Positions 1-8,539 of a DNA stretch of 64,000 nt are shown piece by piece; the first letter of the stretch is position 1; each line of letters opens with the position of its first letter. The DNA is taken from assembly GCF_000282055.1 (NCBI RefSeq), contig NZ_AKJZ01000015.1, positions 40,339-104,338 on the forward strand, written 5' to 3'. The notes under the pieces were generated by a model. That model was not told the origin of the DNA. It ran no database searches and was given only the letters and a program-made list of their open reading frames with translations. A program made the translations under genes and the position numbers. The stretch comes from Flavobacterium sp. CF136 (GTDB taxonomy: Bacteria; Bacteroidota; Bacteroidia; Flavobacteriales; Flavobacteriaceae).

Positions 1-594
1 GCTGAAGGGAAAACATTTATTTCTGTAAATCTTGCTGCAACTTTTGCCTTGTCCGGAAAAAAAGTATTATTGATAGGAATGGATATTAGAAATCCAAAAC
101 TTGCTGAATATATGAATGTTCCCGGTTTGGGATTAACTAATTATTTATCGGCAAAAGGTACTGATATTAAGGATTATATTATTAAGCACAACGATTATGA
201 AAATTTCTTTATATTGCCTTCAGGTGTAATTCCTCCTAATCCTGTTGAACTTTTGATGAGTAAAAAGGTAGATCAGCTTTTTGAAACAATAAAAAAAGAA
301 TATGATTATATTATTGTAGATACTGCTCCTGTAAGTATGGTGGCTGATACTTTATTAATAGCAAAATATGCTGATACATTTGTATATGTAATGCGTGCCA
401 ATGTTTTAGAGAAACGTATGTTGTCTATTGCAAATACCTTTTATAAAGAAAAGAAATTGCCTAATATGTGTATAGTTCTTAATGATACCGATTCTAATAA
501 AGGCTATGGTTACGGCTATGGTTATGGTTACGGCTATGGAGTTAATAAAGTAGAGGAAAAACCATGGTATAAGAAATTCAAAAAAAATAATTAA
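1..594 (+). CDS. Polysaccharide-export tyrosine kinase (Wzc/BY-kinase type), 3' part
   Basis: The gene is cut by the window start; frame 1 is open from base 1 and begins in the AEGKT end of a Walker A loop. It continues with a Walker A'-like stretch (LLIGMDIRNPK, about bases 64-96) and a Walker B (YDYIIVDTAP, about 301-330), the layout of the cytoplasmic BY-kinase domain that autophosphorylates and controls capsule or exopolysaccharide export. The C-terminus carries six Gly-Tyr repeats (bases 502-540) and a basic tail; in this family a C-terminal tyrosine cluster is the phosphorylation site. The convergent next gene encodes the matching type of phosphatase. The N-terminal Wzz/export half lies outside the window. 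Confidence 0.9.
   Translation, partial: AEGKTFISVNLAATFALSGKKVLLIGMDIRNPKLAEYMNVPGLGLTNYLSAKGTDIKDYIIKHNDYENFFILPSGVIPPNPVELLMSKKVDQLFETIKKEYDYIIVDTAPVSMVADTLLIAKYADTFVYVMRANVLEKRMLSIANTFYKEKKLPNMCIVLNDTDSNKGYGYGYGYGYGYGVNKVEEKPWYKKFKKNN
502..540 (+). repeat. Six-unit GGY-TAY coding microrepeat (tyrosine cluster)
   Basis: Six consecutive Gly-Tyr codon pairs encode the C-terminal tyrosine cluster of the kinase. Codons alternate between TAT/TAC and GGC/GGT, so the units are not identical at DNA level, which suggests selection for the peptide rather than recent slippage. Confidence 0.85.
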
Positions 595-642
595 AATTCA
601 AAATATAAAGTTAGGAGCTTTTAAAAAGTTTTTCTAAAAAAT

Positions 643-680
643 AAAAAACGGTTCAAATAAAATATTTGAACCGTTTTTTT
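643..680. terminator. Bidirectional intrinsic terminator
   Basis: An AACGGTTCAAATA stem, a short loop and the complementary TATTTGAACCGTT arm are flanked by an A-run on the left and a T-run on the right. It lies between two convergent genes and can serve both. Confidence 0.85.
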
Positions 681-709
681 ATGAAGATACTTATTGAAAA
701 TTTATGACG

Positions 710-1447
710 TTAGAATTTAAAAAAATGATTGTTACTTATGATTTCTTTTAACGAAGTCAGGGAATTCACTTTTATTTTTTGTTCAAAAGCAGCTATATGG
801 TTATTATGGTGTACATCGCTGCCTACAAAATCATACATTCCCTTCTTTAAAAGCTGCTCTGAAATTTTGGTAATTTCTCCGCCATAATAACCTACTACAG
901 CTAATAAGTTTAGTTGAAACAGGCAACCAGCTTTTTTTAATTTTTCGTATTCATTGAAATTTTTATGATAAAACAAATATCGCTCGGGATGTGCTAAAAC
1001 AGGAATATATCCGGCAACTTGTAAATCAAACAATATTTTATATAATTGTATAGGAGCATTCATATATGACATTTCTACCAATACATAATTGTCCTTTAAC
1101 GTAAGCAATTTTTCAGCTTTAAAATGCTTTTCAAACCAATCATCCATAAAATACTCTGCAGCAGCCTGAAATGGTTTTTTTATATTGCTTTCAGACAATA
1201 AAATTGTTGTTGTTTTATGATTAGCAAGAATAGCCTGAGGAGAATTATCCCAAATATAATGACTAATATGTGGGGTTGTAATAAATTGCGAAATACCAAT
1301 TGTTTCAAATGCTTTTGTCAATCTGATAGTATCTGATATCGTTTTTGCACCATCATCAATTCCGGGTAATAAATGAGAATGGATATCGACATAATCGTCG
1401 GATAAAAGATCTTTTAGGTAAGGTTTGGGTTTTAAAAATGATAACAT
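710..1447 (-). CDS. CpsB/CapC-type tyrosine-protein phosphatase (PHP fold)
   Basis: The 245-residue product starts its PHP domain with DIHSHLLPGIDDGAK (His23 and His25 are metal ligands), followed by LAHPERY and FVGSDVHH motifs near residues 151 and 209. CpsB-type enzymes are metal-dependent phosphatases that dephosphorylate BY-kinases controlling capsule synthesis. The gene is convergent with the kinase at the window start, which supports a kinase/phosphatase pair, although I infer the partnership only from position and family. There is no signal peptide, so it should be cytoplasmic. Confidence 0.87.
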   Translation of the reverse strand: MLSFLKPKPYLKDLLSDDYVDIHSHLLPGIDDGAKTISDTIRLTKAFETIGISQFITTPHISHYIWDNSPQAILANHKTTTILLSESNIKKPFQAAAEYFMDDWFEKHFKAEKLLTLKDNYVLVEMSYMNAPIQLYKILFDLQVAGYIPVLAHPERYLFYHKNFNEYEKLKKAGCLFQLNLLAVVGYYGGEITKISEQLLKKGMYDFVGSDVHHNNHIAAFEQKIKVNSLTSLKEIISNNHFFKF

Positions 1448-1600
1448 AACTACAAAAATAAAGAAAATGATAATAATATTGAATGTTTAAGGTACAAAAG
1501 AAAAATTAATTCTAAAGGTGCCTGTAAAAACGATTGTCTTTGCAATGAAGTTTAGTCGAAAATTTTTAACTTCCCCAAAATAATCTAGAAATCTTTTTAT

Positions 1601-2764
1601 ATGCAATTATCTGTTATTATTCTCAATTATAATGTGCGTTACTTTCTGGAGCAATGTGTTTTAAGTGTGCAGGAAGCACTTTTTGAAATTGAAGGAGAAA
1701 TTATTGTTGTTGATAATAATTCGACAGATGATAGCTGTTTGATGATGAAAAGTAGATTTCCTGAAGTGAAACTGATTCAGAATAATGAAAATTCAGGATT
1801 TCCAAAAGGTAATAATATTGGGGTGGAGCAGGCAAAGGGAAAGTATATTTGTATTCTTAATCCTGATACGGTTGTTGCAGAAGATACATTTTCTAAAATT
1901 CTGGCTTTCGCCGAAAAACAAATAGATCTTGGTATAGCAGGTTGTAAACTTATTGACGGAACAGGAAATTTTCTTCCCGAAAGTAAACGTGGTATTCCAA
2001 CTCCCTGGGTAGCTTTTACGAAGATTTTTGGACTTTATAAAATTTTTCCAAATCAGAGACTTTTTAATAAGTATTATGCACAACATCTAACAGAAAATCA
2101 AACGGGTGAAGTAGATATTTTAGTAGGTGCTTTTATGTTTATGCAACGCAAATTGTATCTGGAAGTAGGGGGTTTTGATGAAAAATGTTTTATGTATGCT
2201 GATGATATTGATTTATCATATTTAGTTTTGCAAAAACAAAAAAAGAATTATTATTTTCATGAAACTACAGTCATACATTATAAGGGAGAAAGTACAGTGA
2301 AAAATGAAAAATATATGAAACGTTTTCAGGAAGCAATGGAGTTTTTTTATCAAAAGCATTTCAGGAAATCGTTGTTTTTTTCGATTTTTATAAAAATAGG
2401 AATTATCTTTTTTTCGTTTATAAAAATGTTTCAGGGGAAACCAAAAACAAATTCATTACCGGAAAGTTATATTTTGTATTCTTCAAATATAATTTTGTTT
2501 GATAAATTGACAGCTATTTTAAAAAATAAAGTACTCTTTTTCGATTTCAAAAAAGAAAAAATGGTAAATTCGTCTCTTGTTTTAAAGGATAAAAGAGTCG
2601 AAATTATTTTGGATAATCAATATATTTCATTCAAAAAATGTATAGAAATCTTAGAAACTCTTAAAGATAAGAGCATTACTTTTAAAATTTTCCCTAAAAT
2701 GACCAATTTTATTATTGGGAGTAATTCTAAAAATGAACAAGGTGAAATAATAAAAATTGAATAA
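1601..2764 (+). CDS. Family 2 glycosyltransferase (WbbL/rhamnosyltransferase-like)
   Basis: The 387-residue protein has an N-terminal GT-A fold: SVIILNYN start, VDNNSTDDS near residue 38, the nucleotide-sugar NPDT motif (Asp89) and GFDEKCFMYADDIDLSYL near residue 191, typical of GT2 enzymes that build O-antigen, capsule or exopolysaccharide. A hydrophobic stretch follows at about 250-275, then about 100 residues without recognisable motifs. Donor and acceptor sugars cannot be told from sequence. It lies near the kinase/phosphatase pair, so a role in surface polysaccharide is plausible. Confidence 0.85.
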   Translation: MQLSVIILNYNVRYFLEQCVLSVQEALFEIEGEIIVVDNNSTDDSCLMMKSRFPEVKLIQNNENSGFPKGNNIGVEQAKGKYICILNPDTVVAEDTFSKILAFAEKQIDLGIAGCKLIDGTGNFLPESKRGIPTPWVAFTKIFGLYKIFPNQRLFNKYYAQHLTENQTGEVDILVGAFMFMQRKLYLEVGGFDEKCFMYADDIDLSYLVLQKQKKNYYFHETTVIHYKGESTVKNEKYMKRFQEAMEFFYQKHFRKSLFFSIFIKIGIIFFSFIKMFQGKPKTNSLPESYILYSSNIILFDKLTAILKNKVLFFDFKKEKMVNSSLVLKDKRVEIILDNQYISFKKCIEILETLKDKSITFKIFPKMTNFIIGSNSKNEQGEIIKIE

Positions 2765-2847
2765 AAATTATGTTTTGTGTAATTTATATCTAAAATATTC
2801 AGTAATTTCGCAATCTGAAAACCAAAATCACCTTTTAGGTTAATAAT

Positions 2848-4164
2848 ATGGCAAGATTTGAATTAAAGCTTCCAAAAATGGGAGAAAGTGTCGCTGAGGC
2901 AACTATTACAAACTGGTTGAAAGAAGTTGGGGACAAAATTGAAGCTGATGAAGCTGTACTGGAAATAGCAACTGACAAGGTTGACAGTGAAGTGCCAAGT
3001 GAAGTATCTGGAATTTTGGTTGAACAATTATTTGGAAAAGATGATTTGGTTCAGGTTGGACAAACAATTGCCATTATTGAAACAGAAAGTGATGTGTCAT
3101 CATTACTGGTTGATAAGGTAACTGAAGAACCAACTATTTCTAAAGAAGTGGCTGAAATTGAAAAAACAATTGAAGTTGCAAAAGAAATAACTTCAGTTCC
3201 TCAGGATTTTTCTAATTCGGATAAATTCTTTTCTCCACTGGTAAAGAATATAGCTAAAGAAGAAGGTATTTCTGTTGCTGAATTAGAAAGTATTTCCGGT
3301 TCAGGGAAAGAAGGTCGTGTTACAAAAGAAGATATTTTAAAATACATTGAAGATCGTAAATCAAACATTGTAAAATCAACTGTTATTCCTATTCCTGAAG
3401 TAGTTGAAGCAAAAGTTCAAAAAAGCCAGCAAGCTGTTCCTGTTTCTGTAAATGGTGAAGATGAAATTGTTGAAATGGACAGGATGCGTAAACTGATTTC
3501 AGGGTATATGGTGGCTTCGGTTCAAACTTCTGCACACGTACAATCGTTTATTGAGGTTGATGTTACCAATATTGTAAAATGGAGAGACAGGATCAAAGCC
3601 GCTTTTGAAAAAAGAGAAGGTGAAAAGCTGACTTTTACGCCAATTATGATGGAAGCTGTCGCAAAAGCATTAAAAGATTTTCCGGGAATGAATATTTCTG
3701 TTGAAGGCGATTATATTATCAAAAAGAAAAATATAAATTTAGGAATGGCTGCTGCTTTACCTAATGGAAATTTAATTGTTCCCGTAATTAAAAATGCAGA
3801 TCAGTTAAATCTTGTCGGAATGGCAAAAGCCGTAAACGATTTGGGTAATCGTGCAAAGGCCGGAAAATTAAAACCGGACGATACACAAGGCGGAACTTAT
3901 ACTGTAACGAATGTGGGTAGTTTTGGCAGTGTTTTCGGAACACCAATTATTAACCAGCCACAAGTGGGGATTTTAGCTTTAGGAGCTATTCGTAAAGTAC
4001 CGGCCGTTATCGAAACACCTGAGGGTGATTTTATCGGAATTCGTCAAAAAATGTTTTTGTCGCACTCTTATGATCATAGGGTTGTAGATGGTGCTTTAGG
4101 TGGAAGTTTTGTTAAACGTGTAGCAGAATATCTTGAGGCTTTTGATGTAGACAGAGATTTCTAA
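2848..4164 (+). CDS. 2-oxo acid dehydrogenase E2 (dihydrolipoyl acyltransferase)
   Basis: The 438-residue protein has an N-terminal lipoyl domain with Lys44 in the DKVDSE lipoylation motif, a peripheral subunit-binding domain at about 127-170 and a C-terminal acyltransferase domain ending in DHRVVDGALGG, with catalytic His410 and Asp414. It transfers acyl groups from lipoyl-lysine to CoA in a pyruvate, branched-chain or 2-oxoglutarate type complex. No E1 or E3 gene is nearby, so the substrate is unclear; the single lipoyl domain and motif fit a branched-chain type best. A terminator follows. Confidence 0.9.
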   Translation: MARFELKLPKMGESVAEATITNWLKEVGDKIEADEAVLEIATDKVDSEVPSEVSGILVEQLFGKDDLVQVGQTIAIIETESDVSSLLVDKVTEEPTISKEVAEIEKTIEVAKEITSVPQDFSNSDKFFSPLVKNIAKEEGISVAELESISGSGKEGRVTKEDILKYIEDRKSNIVKSTVIPIPEVVEAKVQKSQQAVPVSVNGEDEIVEMDRMRKLISGYMVASVQTSAHVQSFIEVDVTNIVKWRDRIKAAFEKREGEKLTFTPIMMEAVAKALKDFPGMNISVEGDYIIKKKNINLGMAAALPNGNLIVPVIKNADQLNLVGMAKAVNDLGNRAKAGKLKPDDTQGGTYTVTNVGSFGSVFGTPIINQPQVGILALGAIRKVPAVIETPEGDFIGIRQKMFLSHSYDHRVVDGALGGSFVKRVAEYLEAFDVDRDF

Positions 4165-4186
4165 AAGCATATAAAAATGTATTTCA

Positions 4187-4219
4187 AAACCGGCAAAATT
4201 TTAAACTTGCCGGTTTTTT
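4187..4219 (+). terminator. Intrinsic terminator after the E2 gene
   Basis: AACCGGCAA and TTGCCGGTT arms enclose a ten-base AT loop and are followed by a T-run. Confidence 0.85.
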
Positions 4220-4280
4220 GTTTTTATCGATAAATATTTAATAAAAGAATAAATTTAACAGATGATTACAGTAAATAAAT

Positions 4281-4312
4281 TTGTGATAATTCGGCTATAA
4301 AAATTACATTTG
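4281..4312 (+). promoter_or_regulatory. Bacteroidota-type promoter of the exonuclease gene
   Basis: TTG at 4281-4283, a 21-base spacer and TACATTTG at 4305-4312 match the TTG/TAnnTTTG consensus of the primary sigma factor in this phylum. The start codon lies about 20 bases downstream. Confidence 0.7.
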
Positions 4313-4332
4313 TAACATTCAAAAACTATAAA

Positions 4333-5103
4333 ATGGAACTCAAACTCAGTAAGCCAATCTGCTTTTTCGATTTAGAAACAACAGGTATTGATATCGGAAA
4401 AGACAGAATCGTGGAAATTTCAATATTTAAGGTTTTTCCAAACGGAAATAAAGAAAGCAAAACTTGGTTAGTGAATCCGACAATTCCTATTCCTCCTCAG
4501 ACAACTGCGGTACATGGGATCACTGATGAAAAAGTGGCCAATGAACCAACTTTTGCAGTATTAGCCCCACAAGTTTATAATATGATTAAAGATAGCGATC
4601 TGGCAGGTTTTAATTCAGATCGTTTTGATATCCCGTTATTGGCTGAAGAATTGCTTCGTGCAGGTGTTGATTTTGATATGAAAAATAAAGTTTCGGTCGA
4701 TGTGCAGACTATTTTTCACAAAATGGAAGAGCGTACTTTGAGTGCTGCTTTAAAATTTTATTGTGGGAAAAGCTTAGAAAATGCCCATTCAGCAGAAGCG
4801 GATACAATGGCAACTTATGATATCCTGAAAGCGCAGCTGGATCGTTATCCGGAATTAGAAAATGACATGAAATCATTGTCAGAATTTACAACCCGTAAAA
4901 AAATTGCTGATTTTGCAGGAATGATTGCTTTTGATAAAGACAACGAAGAAATTTTTACCTTCGGAAAACACAAAGGAGCAAAAGTAGAGAAAGTATTAGA
5001 ATCAGAACCGGGGTATTACAGCTGGATTCAAAATGCTGATTTTCCTTTATATACCAAAAAAGTTTTAACAGCAATTAAATTAAGAAAATTAAATACAAAA
5101 TAA
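4333..5103 (+). CDS. DnaQ-like 3'-5' exonuclease with C-terminal DUF3820-like domain
   Basis: The 256-residue protein begins with a DEDD exonuclease fold: FFDLETTG (Asp13, Glu15), GFNSDRFDIPLL with the second acidic motif, and a His-x5-Asp motif in HSAEADT near residue 150 (DEDDh type). Residues about 200-256 (EEIFTFGKHKG, ending in a YYSWI block) resemble the small DUF3820 domain often joined to such exonucleases. It probably degrades 3' ends of DNA or RNA in proofreading or repair; the exact substrate is unknown. Confidence 0.85.
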   Translation: MELKLSKPICFFDLETTGIDIGKDRIVEISIFKVFPNGNKESKTWLVNPTIPIPPQTTAVHGITDEKVANEPTFAVLAPQVYNMIKDSDLAGFNSDRFDIPLLAEELLRAGVDFDMKNKVSVDVQTIFHKMEERTLSAALKFYCGKSLENAHSAEADTMATYDILKAQLDRYPELENDMKSLSEFTTRKKIADFAGMIAFDKDNEEIFTFGKHKGAKVEKVLESEPGYYSWIQNADFPLYTKKVLTAIKLRKLNTK

Positions 5104-5168
5104 GTTGATAGTTGTTTGTTGATAGCTTTTTGCTGACAACCTACAACTGATAACCTACAACTGGAAAA

Positions 5169-5780
5169 ATGAAGATAATCTGTATAGGCAGAAATTATGC
5201 CGATCATATTGAAGAACTAAAAAATGAAAAGCCTGCCGAGCCTGTAATCTTTATGAAGCCCGATTCTGCAGTTTTGTTAAAACAGCATCCATTCGTAATT
5301 CCTGAATTTTCAGAGGATATTCATCATGAAATCGAAATTATTGTTAAAATTAATAAAGTGGGAAAATATATAGAGCCAAAATTCGCACATAAATATTATG
5401 ATGAAATTAGTGTAGGCATTGATTTTACCGCTCGTGATTTGCAGACAAAGCTGAAAGAGAAGGGATTGCCCTGGGAAAAAGCCAAGGCCTTTGATGGTTC
5501 AGCAGTTATTGGGGATTTTTTACCCAAGACACTTTTTAGTTCCGTAGAAAATCTTACTTTTGAATTGACAAATAATGGTAAAACTGTTCAAAAAGGTAAT
5601 ACCGATCTTATGATTTGGAAAATAGATGAACTTATTTCGTTTGCATCACAATATTTTACATTAAAAATAGGTGATGTTATTTTTACAGGAACACCGGCAG
5701 GAGTCGCAGCAGTTAAGCCAAATGATGTTTTAGAAGGCTTTTTAGAGGATAAAAAATTATTTAGAATACAAGTAAAATAA
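5169..5780 (+). CDS. Fumarylacetoacetate hydrolase (FAH) family protein
   Basis: The 203-residue protein is a compact FAH-fold enzyme. It opens with IGRNYADHIEE and contains the metal-binding pattern HHEIEI near residue 57 and GIDFTARDLQ near residue 82, with the typical GDVIFTGTPAGV block near the end. Family members hydrolyse C-C bonds of diketoacids or decarboxylate oxaloacetate using Mg2+. The short length fits the FAHD1/YcgM group. The next gene overlaps by one base (TAATG), so the two are translationally coupled. Confidence 0.87.
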   Translation: MKIICIGRNYADHIEELKNEKPAEPVIFMKPDSAVLLKQHPFVIPEFSEDIHHEIEIIVKINKVGKYIEPKFAHKYYDEISVGIDFTARDLQTKLKEKGLPWEKAKAFDGSAVIGDFLPKTLFSSVENLTFELTNNGKTVQKGNTDLMIWKIDELISFASQYFTLKIGDVIFTGTPAGVAAVKPNDVLEGFLEDKKLFRIQVK

Positions 5781-6124
5781 TGGCATTAAAATATAATTTA
5801 TCAAAAGTATACGCACTTTCAGACAATGATACAGAGTTTGTAAATGAAATTCTGAGATTATTTGTTACCGAAGTCCCGGAAGATTTAAAACAAATTAAAG
5901 AAGGGATTAAGAAAAAAGATCACAAACATGCATATTCTTATGCACATAAAATAAAACCTACACTTGATTTAATGGGACTGAATGTCGCTTTTGAGGAGAT
6001 TTTACAAGTTGAAGCCTGGACAAAAGCAGAAGGTAAAAAGAAAGAAATTGTAGAAACTTTTAAAAGCATAAAAACACAGGTTAAAGAAGCCATAAAAGAA
6101 ATAAAAAAAGACTTTGATTTGTAA
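5780..6124 (+). CDS. Hpt-domain histidine phosphotransfer protein
   Basis: The 114-residue protein is essentially one Hpt four-helix domain: the phospho-accepting His56 sits in YAHKIKPTLDLMGL. Such proteins pass phosphoryl groups between hybrid kinases and response regulators. Its start codon overlaps the stop of the FAH gene. No kinase or receiver gene is adjacent, so partners are encoded elsewhere. Confidence 0.85.
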   Translation: MALKYNLSKVYALSDNDTEFVNEILRLFVTEVPEDLKQIKEGIKKKDHKHAYSYAHKIKPTLDLMGLNVAFEEILQVEAWTKAEGKKKEIVETFKSIKTQVKEAIKEIKKDFDL

Positions 6125-6129
6125 TATTT

Positions 6130-6272
6130 GGACGTGACCCAATTTTTGCCTTTTTTTTCAAATCGGTCAAGAATTAGGTCTGGTTATTCACTGTATCTTT
6201 TGTTCCTGAAGATTAGTTTAATCAGGTGTTGCTTTTGTCACAAAAGGATGCCGTTTCTACCCCTCACGCAAA
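6130..6272 (-). repeat. Flavobacterial intergenic hairpin repeat (long form, reverse)
   Basis: Read on the minus strand, the stretch contains TGCGTGAGGGGTAGAAACGG, then ATCCTTTTGTG, a loop of about 40 bases and AAAAGATACAG, ending with GGGTCACGTCC. The framing blocks are shared with the repeat at 11537-11612, and I recognise this form from intergenic regions of other flavobacteria. The apical stem is degraded compared with the other copies. Confidence 0.6.
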
Positions 6273-6338
6273 TCATGTAACAAGAACCTCTTTTTAAATA
6301 ATGACTTGCATTCTTGTAAGTAAAAATAAGTTAATGAT

Positions 6339-7592
6339 ATGAAAGCAGTAATCATTACAATTGGAGACGAAATTTTAATTGGGCAGATTGTTGATACAAA
6401 TTCCGGTTTTATTGCTAAATCACTTGATCGAATTGGAGTTGAAGTCACTGAAATGATTTCAATAAGTGATGATAAAAAACACATTTTAGATACTTTTGCA
6501 CAATTACAAAATAAAGTTGATGTTGTAATTGTTACCGGAGGTTTAGGGCCAACAAAAGATGATGTTACTAAAAAAACATTTTGTGATTACTTTAATGATG
6601 AATTAGTAGTTGATCCAAAAGTTTTAGCACATGTAACGCAGCTGATAGAAGGTTATTTTAAACGGCCAATTACGCAAATAAACAAAGATCAGGCATTGGT
6701 TCCGTCTACGTGTACAGTGCTTCACAATCAGGTAGGTACTGCACCGGGTATGTGGATGAAAAAAGAAAACACTGTATTTATTTCGCTTCCCGGGGTTCCT
6801 TTTGAAATGAAATATTTGGTCGAAAACGAAATAATACCAAAGATAGTCCGCGAATATAAACGTCCGTATATTATTCATAAAACGATTTTAACTTATGGGC
6901 AAGGGGAGAGCCTAGTTGCAGAACGTATTGAAAATTGGGAAAATAATCTGCCTGATTTTATTAAATTAGCCTATTTGCCAAACCCCGGAAGAGTGCGATT
7001 ACGATTAACGGCAAGAGGGACTAATAAAGAAGAATTAGACGCTGCTATTGAGGCCAATGTGCAATCTCTGGATGCTATAATTCATGATATCATAGTTGGT
7101 TTTGATGACGATGAAACAATTGAAGTAGTTGTTGGAAAAATGCTTACAAAGCAAAAGAGAACTATTTCAACAGCAGAAAGTTTTACGGGCGGAAAAATCG
7201 CATCAGCTTTATCTGCTGTTCCGGGAGCTTCAAATTATTTTAAAGGCAGTATAGTTTCATATGCAACCGAAACTAAAGTTAACGTACTTGAGGTTTCACA
7301 AGAAGTAATTGATCAGTATTCGGTAGTAAGTGCACAGGTGGCTTCAGCTATGGCTTTGAATGTGAAAAAGATACTTAAAACTGACTATGCAATTGCGACA
7401 ACCGGGAACGCCGGGCCAACAAAAGGGGATTCAGATGCAGAGATTGGGACTGTTTTTATAGCTTTGGCAACTCCGGATGATATAATTGTTGAAGAATTTA
7501 ATTTTGGTCAACCACGTGAGAAAGTGATAGATAGAGCTGTTATTAAGAGTTTGGAAATATTACAGAAAGAAATTTTAAAAAATGTGCATTAA
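6339..7592 (+). CDS. cinA: CinA-family nicotinamide mononucleotide deamidase-related protein
   Basis: The 417-residue protein has an N-terminal MoCF-biosynthesis-like domain ([16 protein letters not shown], then [14 protein letters not shown] near residue 64) and a C-terminal CinA amidase domain ([16 protein letters not shown] near residue 276, [12 protein letters not shown] near 350). This is the full bidomain form seen in most bacteria, which recycles NMN by deamidation and is historically called competence/damage-inducible. It is monocistronic here and follows the intergenic repeat. Confidence 0.92.
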   Translation: MKAVIITIGDEILIGQIVDTNSGFIAKSLDRIGVEVTEMISISDDKKHILDTFAQLQNKVDVVIVTGGLGPTKDDVTKKTFCDYFNDELVVDPKVLAHVTQLIEGYFKRPITQINKDQALVPSTCTVLHNQVGTAPGMWMKKENTVFISLPGVPFEMKYLVENEIIPKIVREYKRPYIIHKTILTYGQGESLVAERIENWENNLPDFIKLAYLPNPGRVRLRLTARGTNKEELDAAIEANVQSLDAIIHDIIVGFDDDETIEVVVGKMLTKQKRTISTAESFTGGKIASALSAVPGASNYFKGSIVSYATETKVNVLEVSQEVIDQYSVVSAQVASAMALNVKKILKTDYAIATTGNAGPTKGDSDAEIGTVFIALATPDDIIVEEFNFGQPREKVIDRAVIKSLEILQKEILKNVH

Positions 7593-7596
7593 TTTT

Positions 7597-7627
7597 TTGC
7601 TACAATCGTTTATTTTTCTTTTCTTTG
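7597..7627 (+). promoter_or_regulatory. Promoter of the L28-L33 operon
   Basis: TTG at 7597-7599 is followed after 20 bases by TTTCTTTG at 7620-7627, one mismatch from TAnnTTTG. It lies about 40 bases ahead of rpmB. Confidence 0.6.
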
Positions 7628-7663
7628 CACCCTGATTTTGAATAACGATAAAAGATAAGTATA

Positions 7664-7900
7664 ATGTCAAGAGTTTGTGACCTTACAGGTAAAAGAGCGA
7701 TGGTAGGAAATAACGTTTCTCACGCTATGAACAAAACTAAGAGAAAATTTTCTGTAAACTTAGTTAAAAAGCGTTTTTATCTTCCAGAAGAAGATAGATG
7801 GATTACTCTTAGAGTAGCAGCATCTACGATAAAAACAATTAATAAAAATGGAATTTCTGCAGTTTTGAAAAAAGCGCAGTCAGAAGGATTTATCAAATAA
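7664..7900 (+). CDS. rpmB: 50S ribosomal protein L28
   Basis: The 78-residue protein starts with [20 protein letters not shown] and continues with [10 protein letters not shown], the conserved L28 core. It is a component of the large ribosomal subunit. It begins a compact operon with L33 and a DUF4295 protein, the usual order in Bacteroidota. Confidence 0.97.
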   Translation: MSRVCDLTGKRAMVGNNVSHAMNKTKRKFSVNLVKKRFYLPEEDRWITLRVAASTIKTINKNGISAVLKKAQSEGFIK

Positions 7901-7927
7901 TCCTTTCCTAAATAAATATATAGCAAG

Positions 7928-8110
7928 ATGGCAAAGAAAGGTAATAGAATCCAGGTAATTTTAGAATGTACTGAGCACAAGACTACTGGTGTTGCAGGTA
8001 CTTCAAGATACATAACAACTAAGAACAAAAAAAATACTCCGGACAGATTAGAGATTAAAAAATTTAATCCAATCTTAAAACGTGTAACTGTTCATAAAGA
8101 AATTAAATAA
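7928..8110 (+). CDS. rpmG: 50S ribosomal protein L33
   Basis: The 60-residue protein has the L33 pattern [27 protein letters not shown] and KKFNP. It has no zinc-binding Cys pairs (a single Cys only), so it is the zinc-free form. It sits 27 bases after rpmB. Confidence 0.97.
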   Translation: MAKKGNRIQVILECTEHKTTGVAGTSRYITTKNKKNTPDRLEIKKFNPILKRVTVHKEIK

Positions 8111-8118
8111 TTTAAGTC

Positions 8119-8271
8119 ATGGCAAAGAAAACCGTAGCATCGTTACAAACATCTTCTAAGAGATTATCAAAAGCCATCAAAATGGTAAAATCTCCTAAAA
8201 CTGGCGCATATACATTCGTAGAATCTATTATGGCACCTGAAGAAGTTGATACTTTCTTGAAAAAGAAATAA
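8119..8271 (+). CDS. DUF4295 family small protein
   Basis: A 50-residue ORF starts eight bases after the L33 stop. It begins MAKKTVASLQTSSKRLSKAI and ends EEVDTFLKKK. Small lysine-rich DUF4295 proteins are found directly after L28-L33 throughout the phylum. Size, basic charge and position suggest a ribosome-associated role, but I know of no proven function. A terminator follows 19 bases later. Confidence 0.9.
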   Translation: MAKKTVASLQTSSKRLSKAIKMVKSPKTGAYTFVESIMAPEEVDTFLKKK

Positions 8272-8290
8272 TAACAATTACAATATATAG

Positions 8291-8322
8291 AAAAGCTACT
8301 TTCATTCGGAAGTAGCTTTTTT
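8291..8322 (+). terminator. Terminator of the L28-L33-DUF4295 operon
   Basis: AAAAGCTACTT and AAGTAGCTTTT arms with an eight-base loop are followed by T-rich sequence. Confidence 0.85.
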
Positions 8323-8378
8323 ATTTTTTATATTTGTCTAAATTTAGAGAAGCATAATAATTGGCTTTTTTTATACAT

Positions 8379-8452
8379 AGTTTCCCGCTTTCCGCTTCAA
8401 TCTTTTATTCTGAACTCCAGAATAAAAGGATTTCCACTGCAATCGGGGCTAA
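8379..8452 (-). repeat. Flavobacterial intergenic hairpin repeat (reverse)
   Basis: On the minus strand this reads TAGCCCCGATTGCAGTGGA, then ATCCTTTT, a perfect ten-base stem (TTTTATTCTG with CAGAATAAAA at 8403-8427 and a five-base loop), then GATTGAAGCGGAAAGCGGGA. Block order is the same as in the copy at 11537-11612 but the stem sequence differs, so the stem is kept by compensating changes. Confidence 0.75.
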
Positions 8453-8539
8453 TTAAAAAACAATTTTAGTTTCTTTAAAGATTAGGATTTCAGATTTATC
8501 TAATAATCTTGAGTCTAACAATCTAATAACCTACAAAAA

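Noticed and set aside
5104..5168. GTTGATAGTTGT / ACAACTGATAAC arms between the exonuclease and FAH genes as a terminator
   Set aside because: Pairing is imperfect and no T-run follows; it looks like low-complexity spacer.
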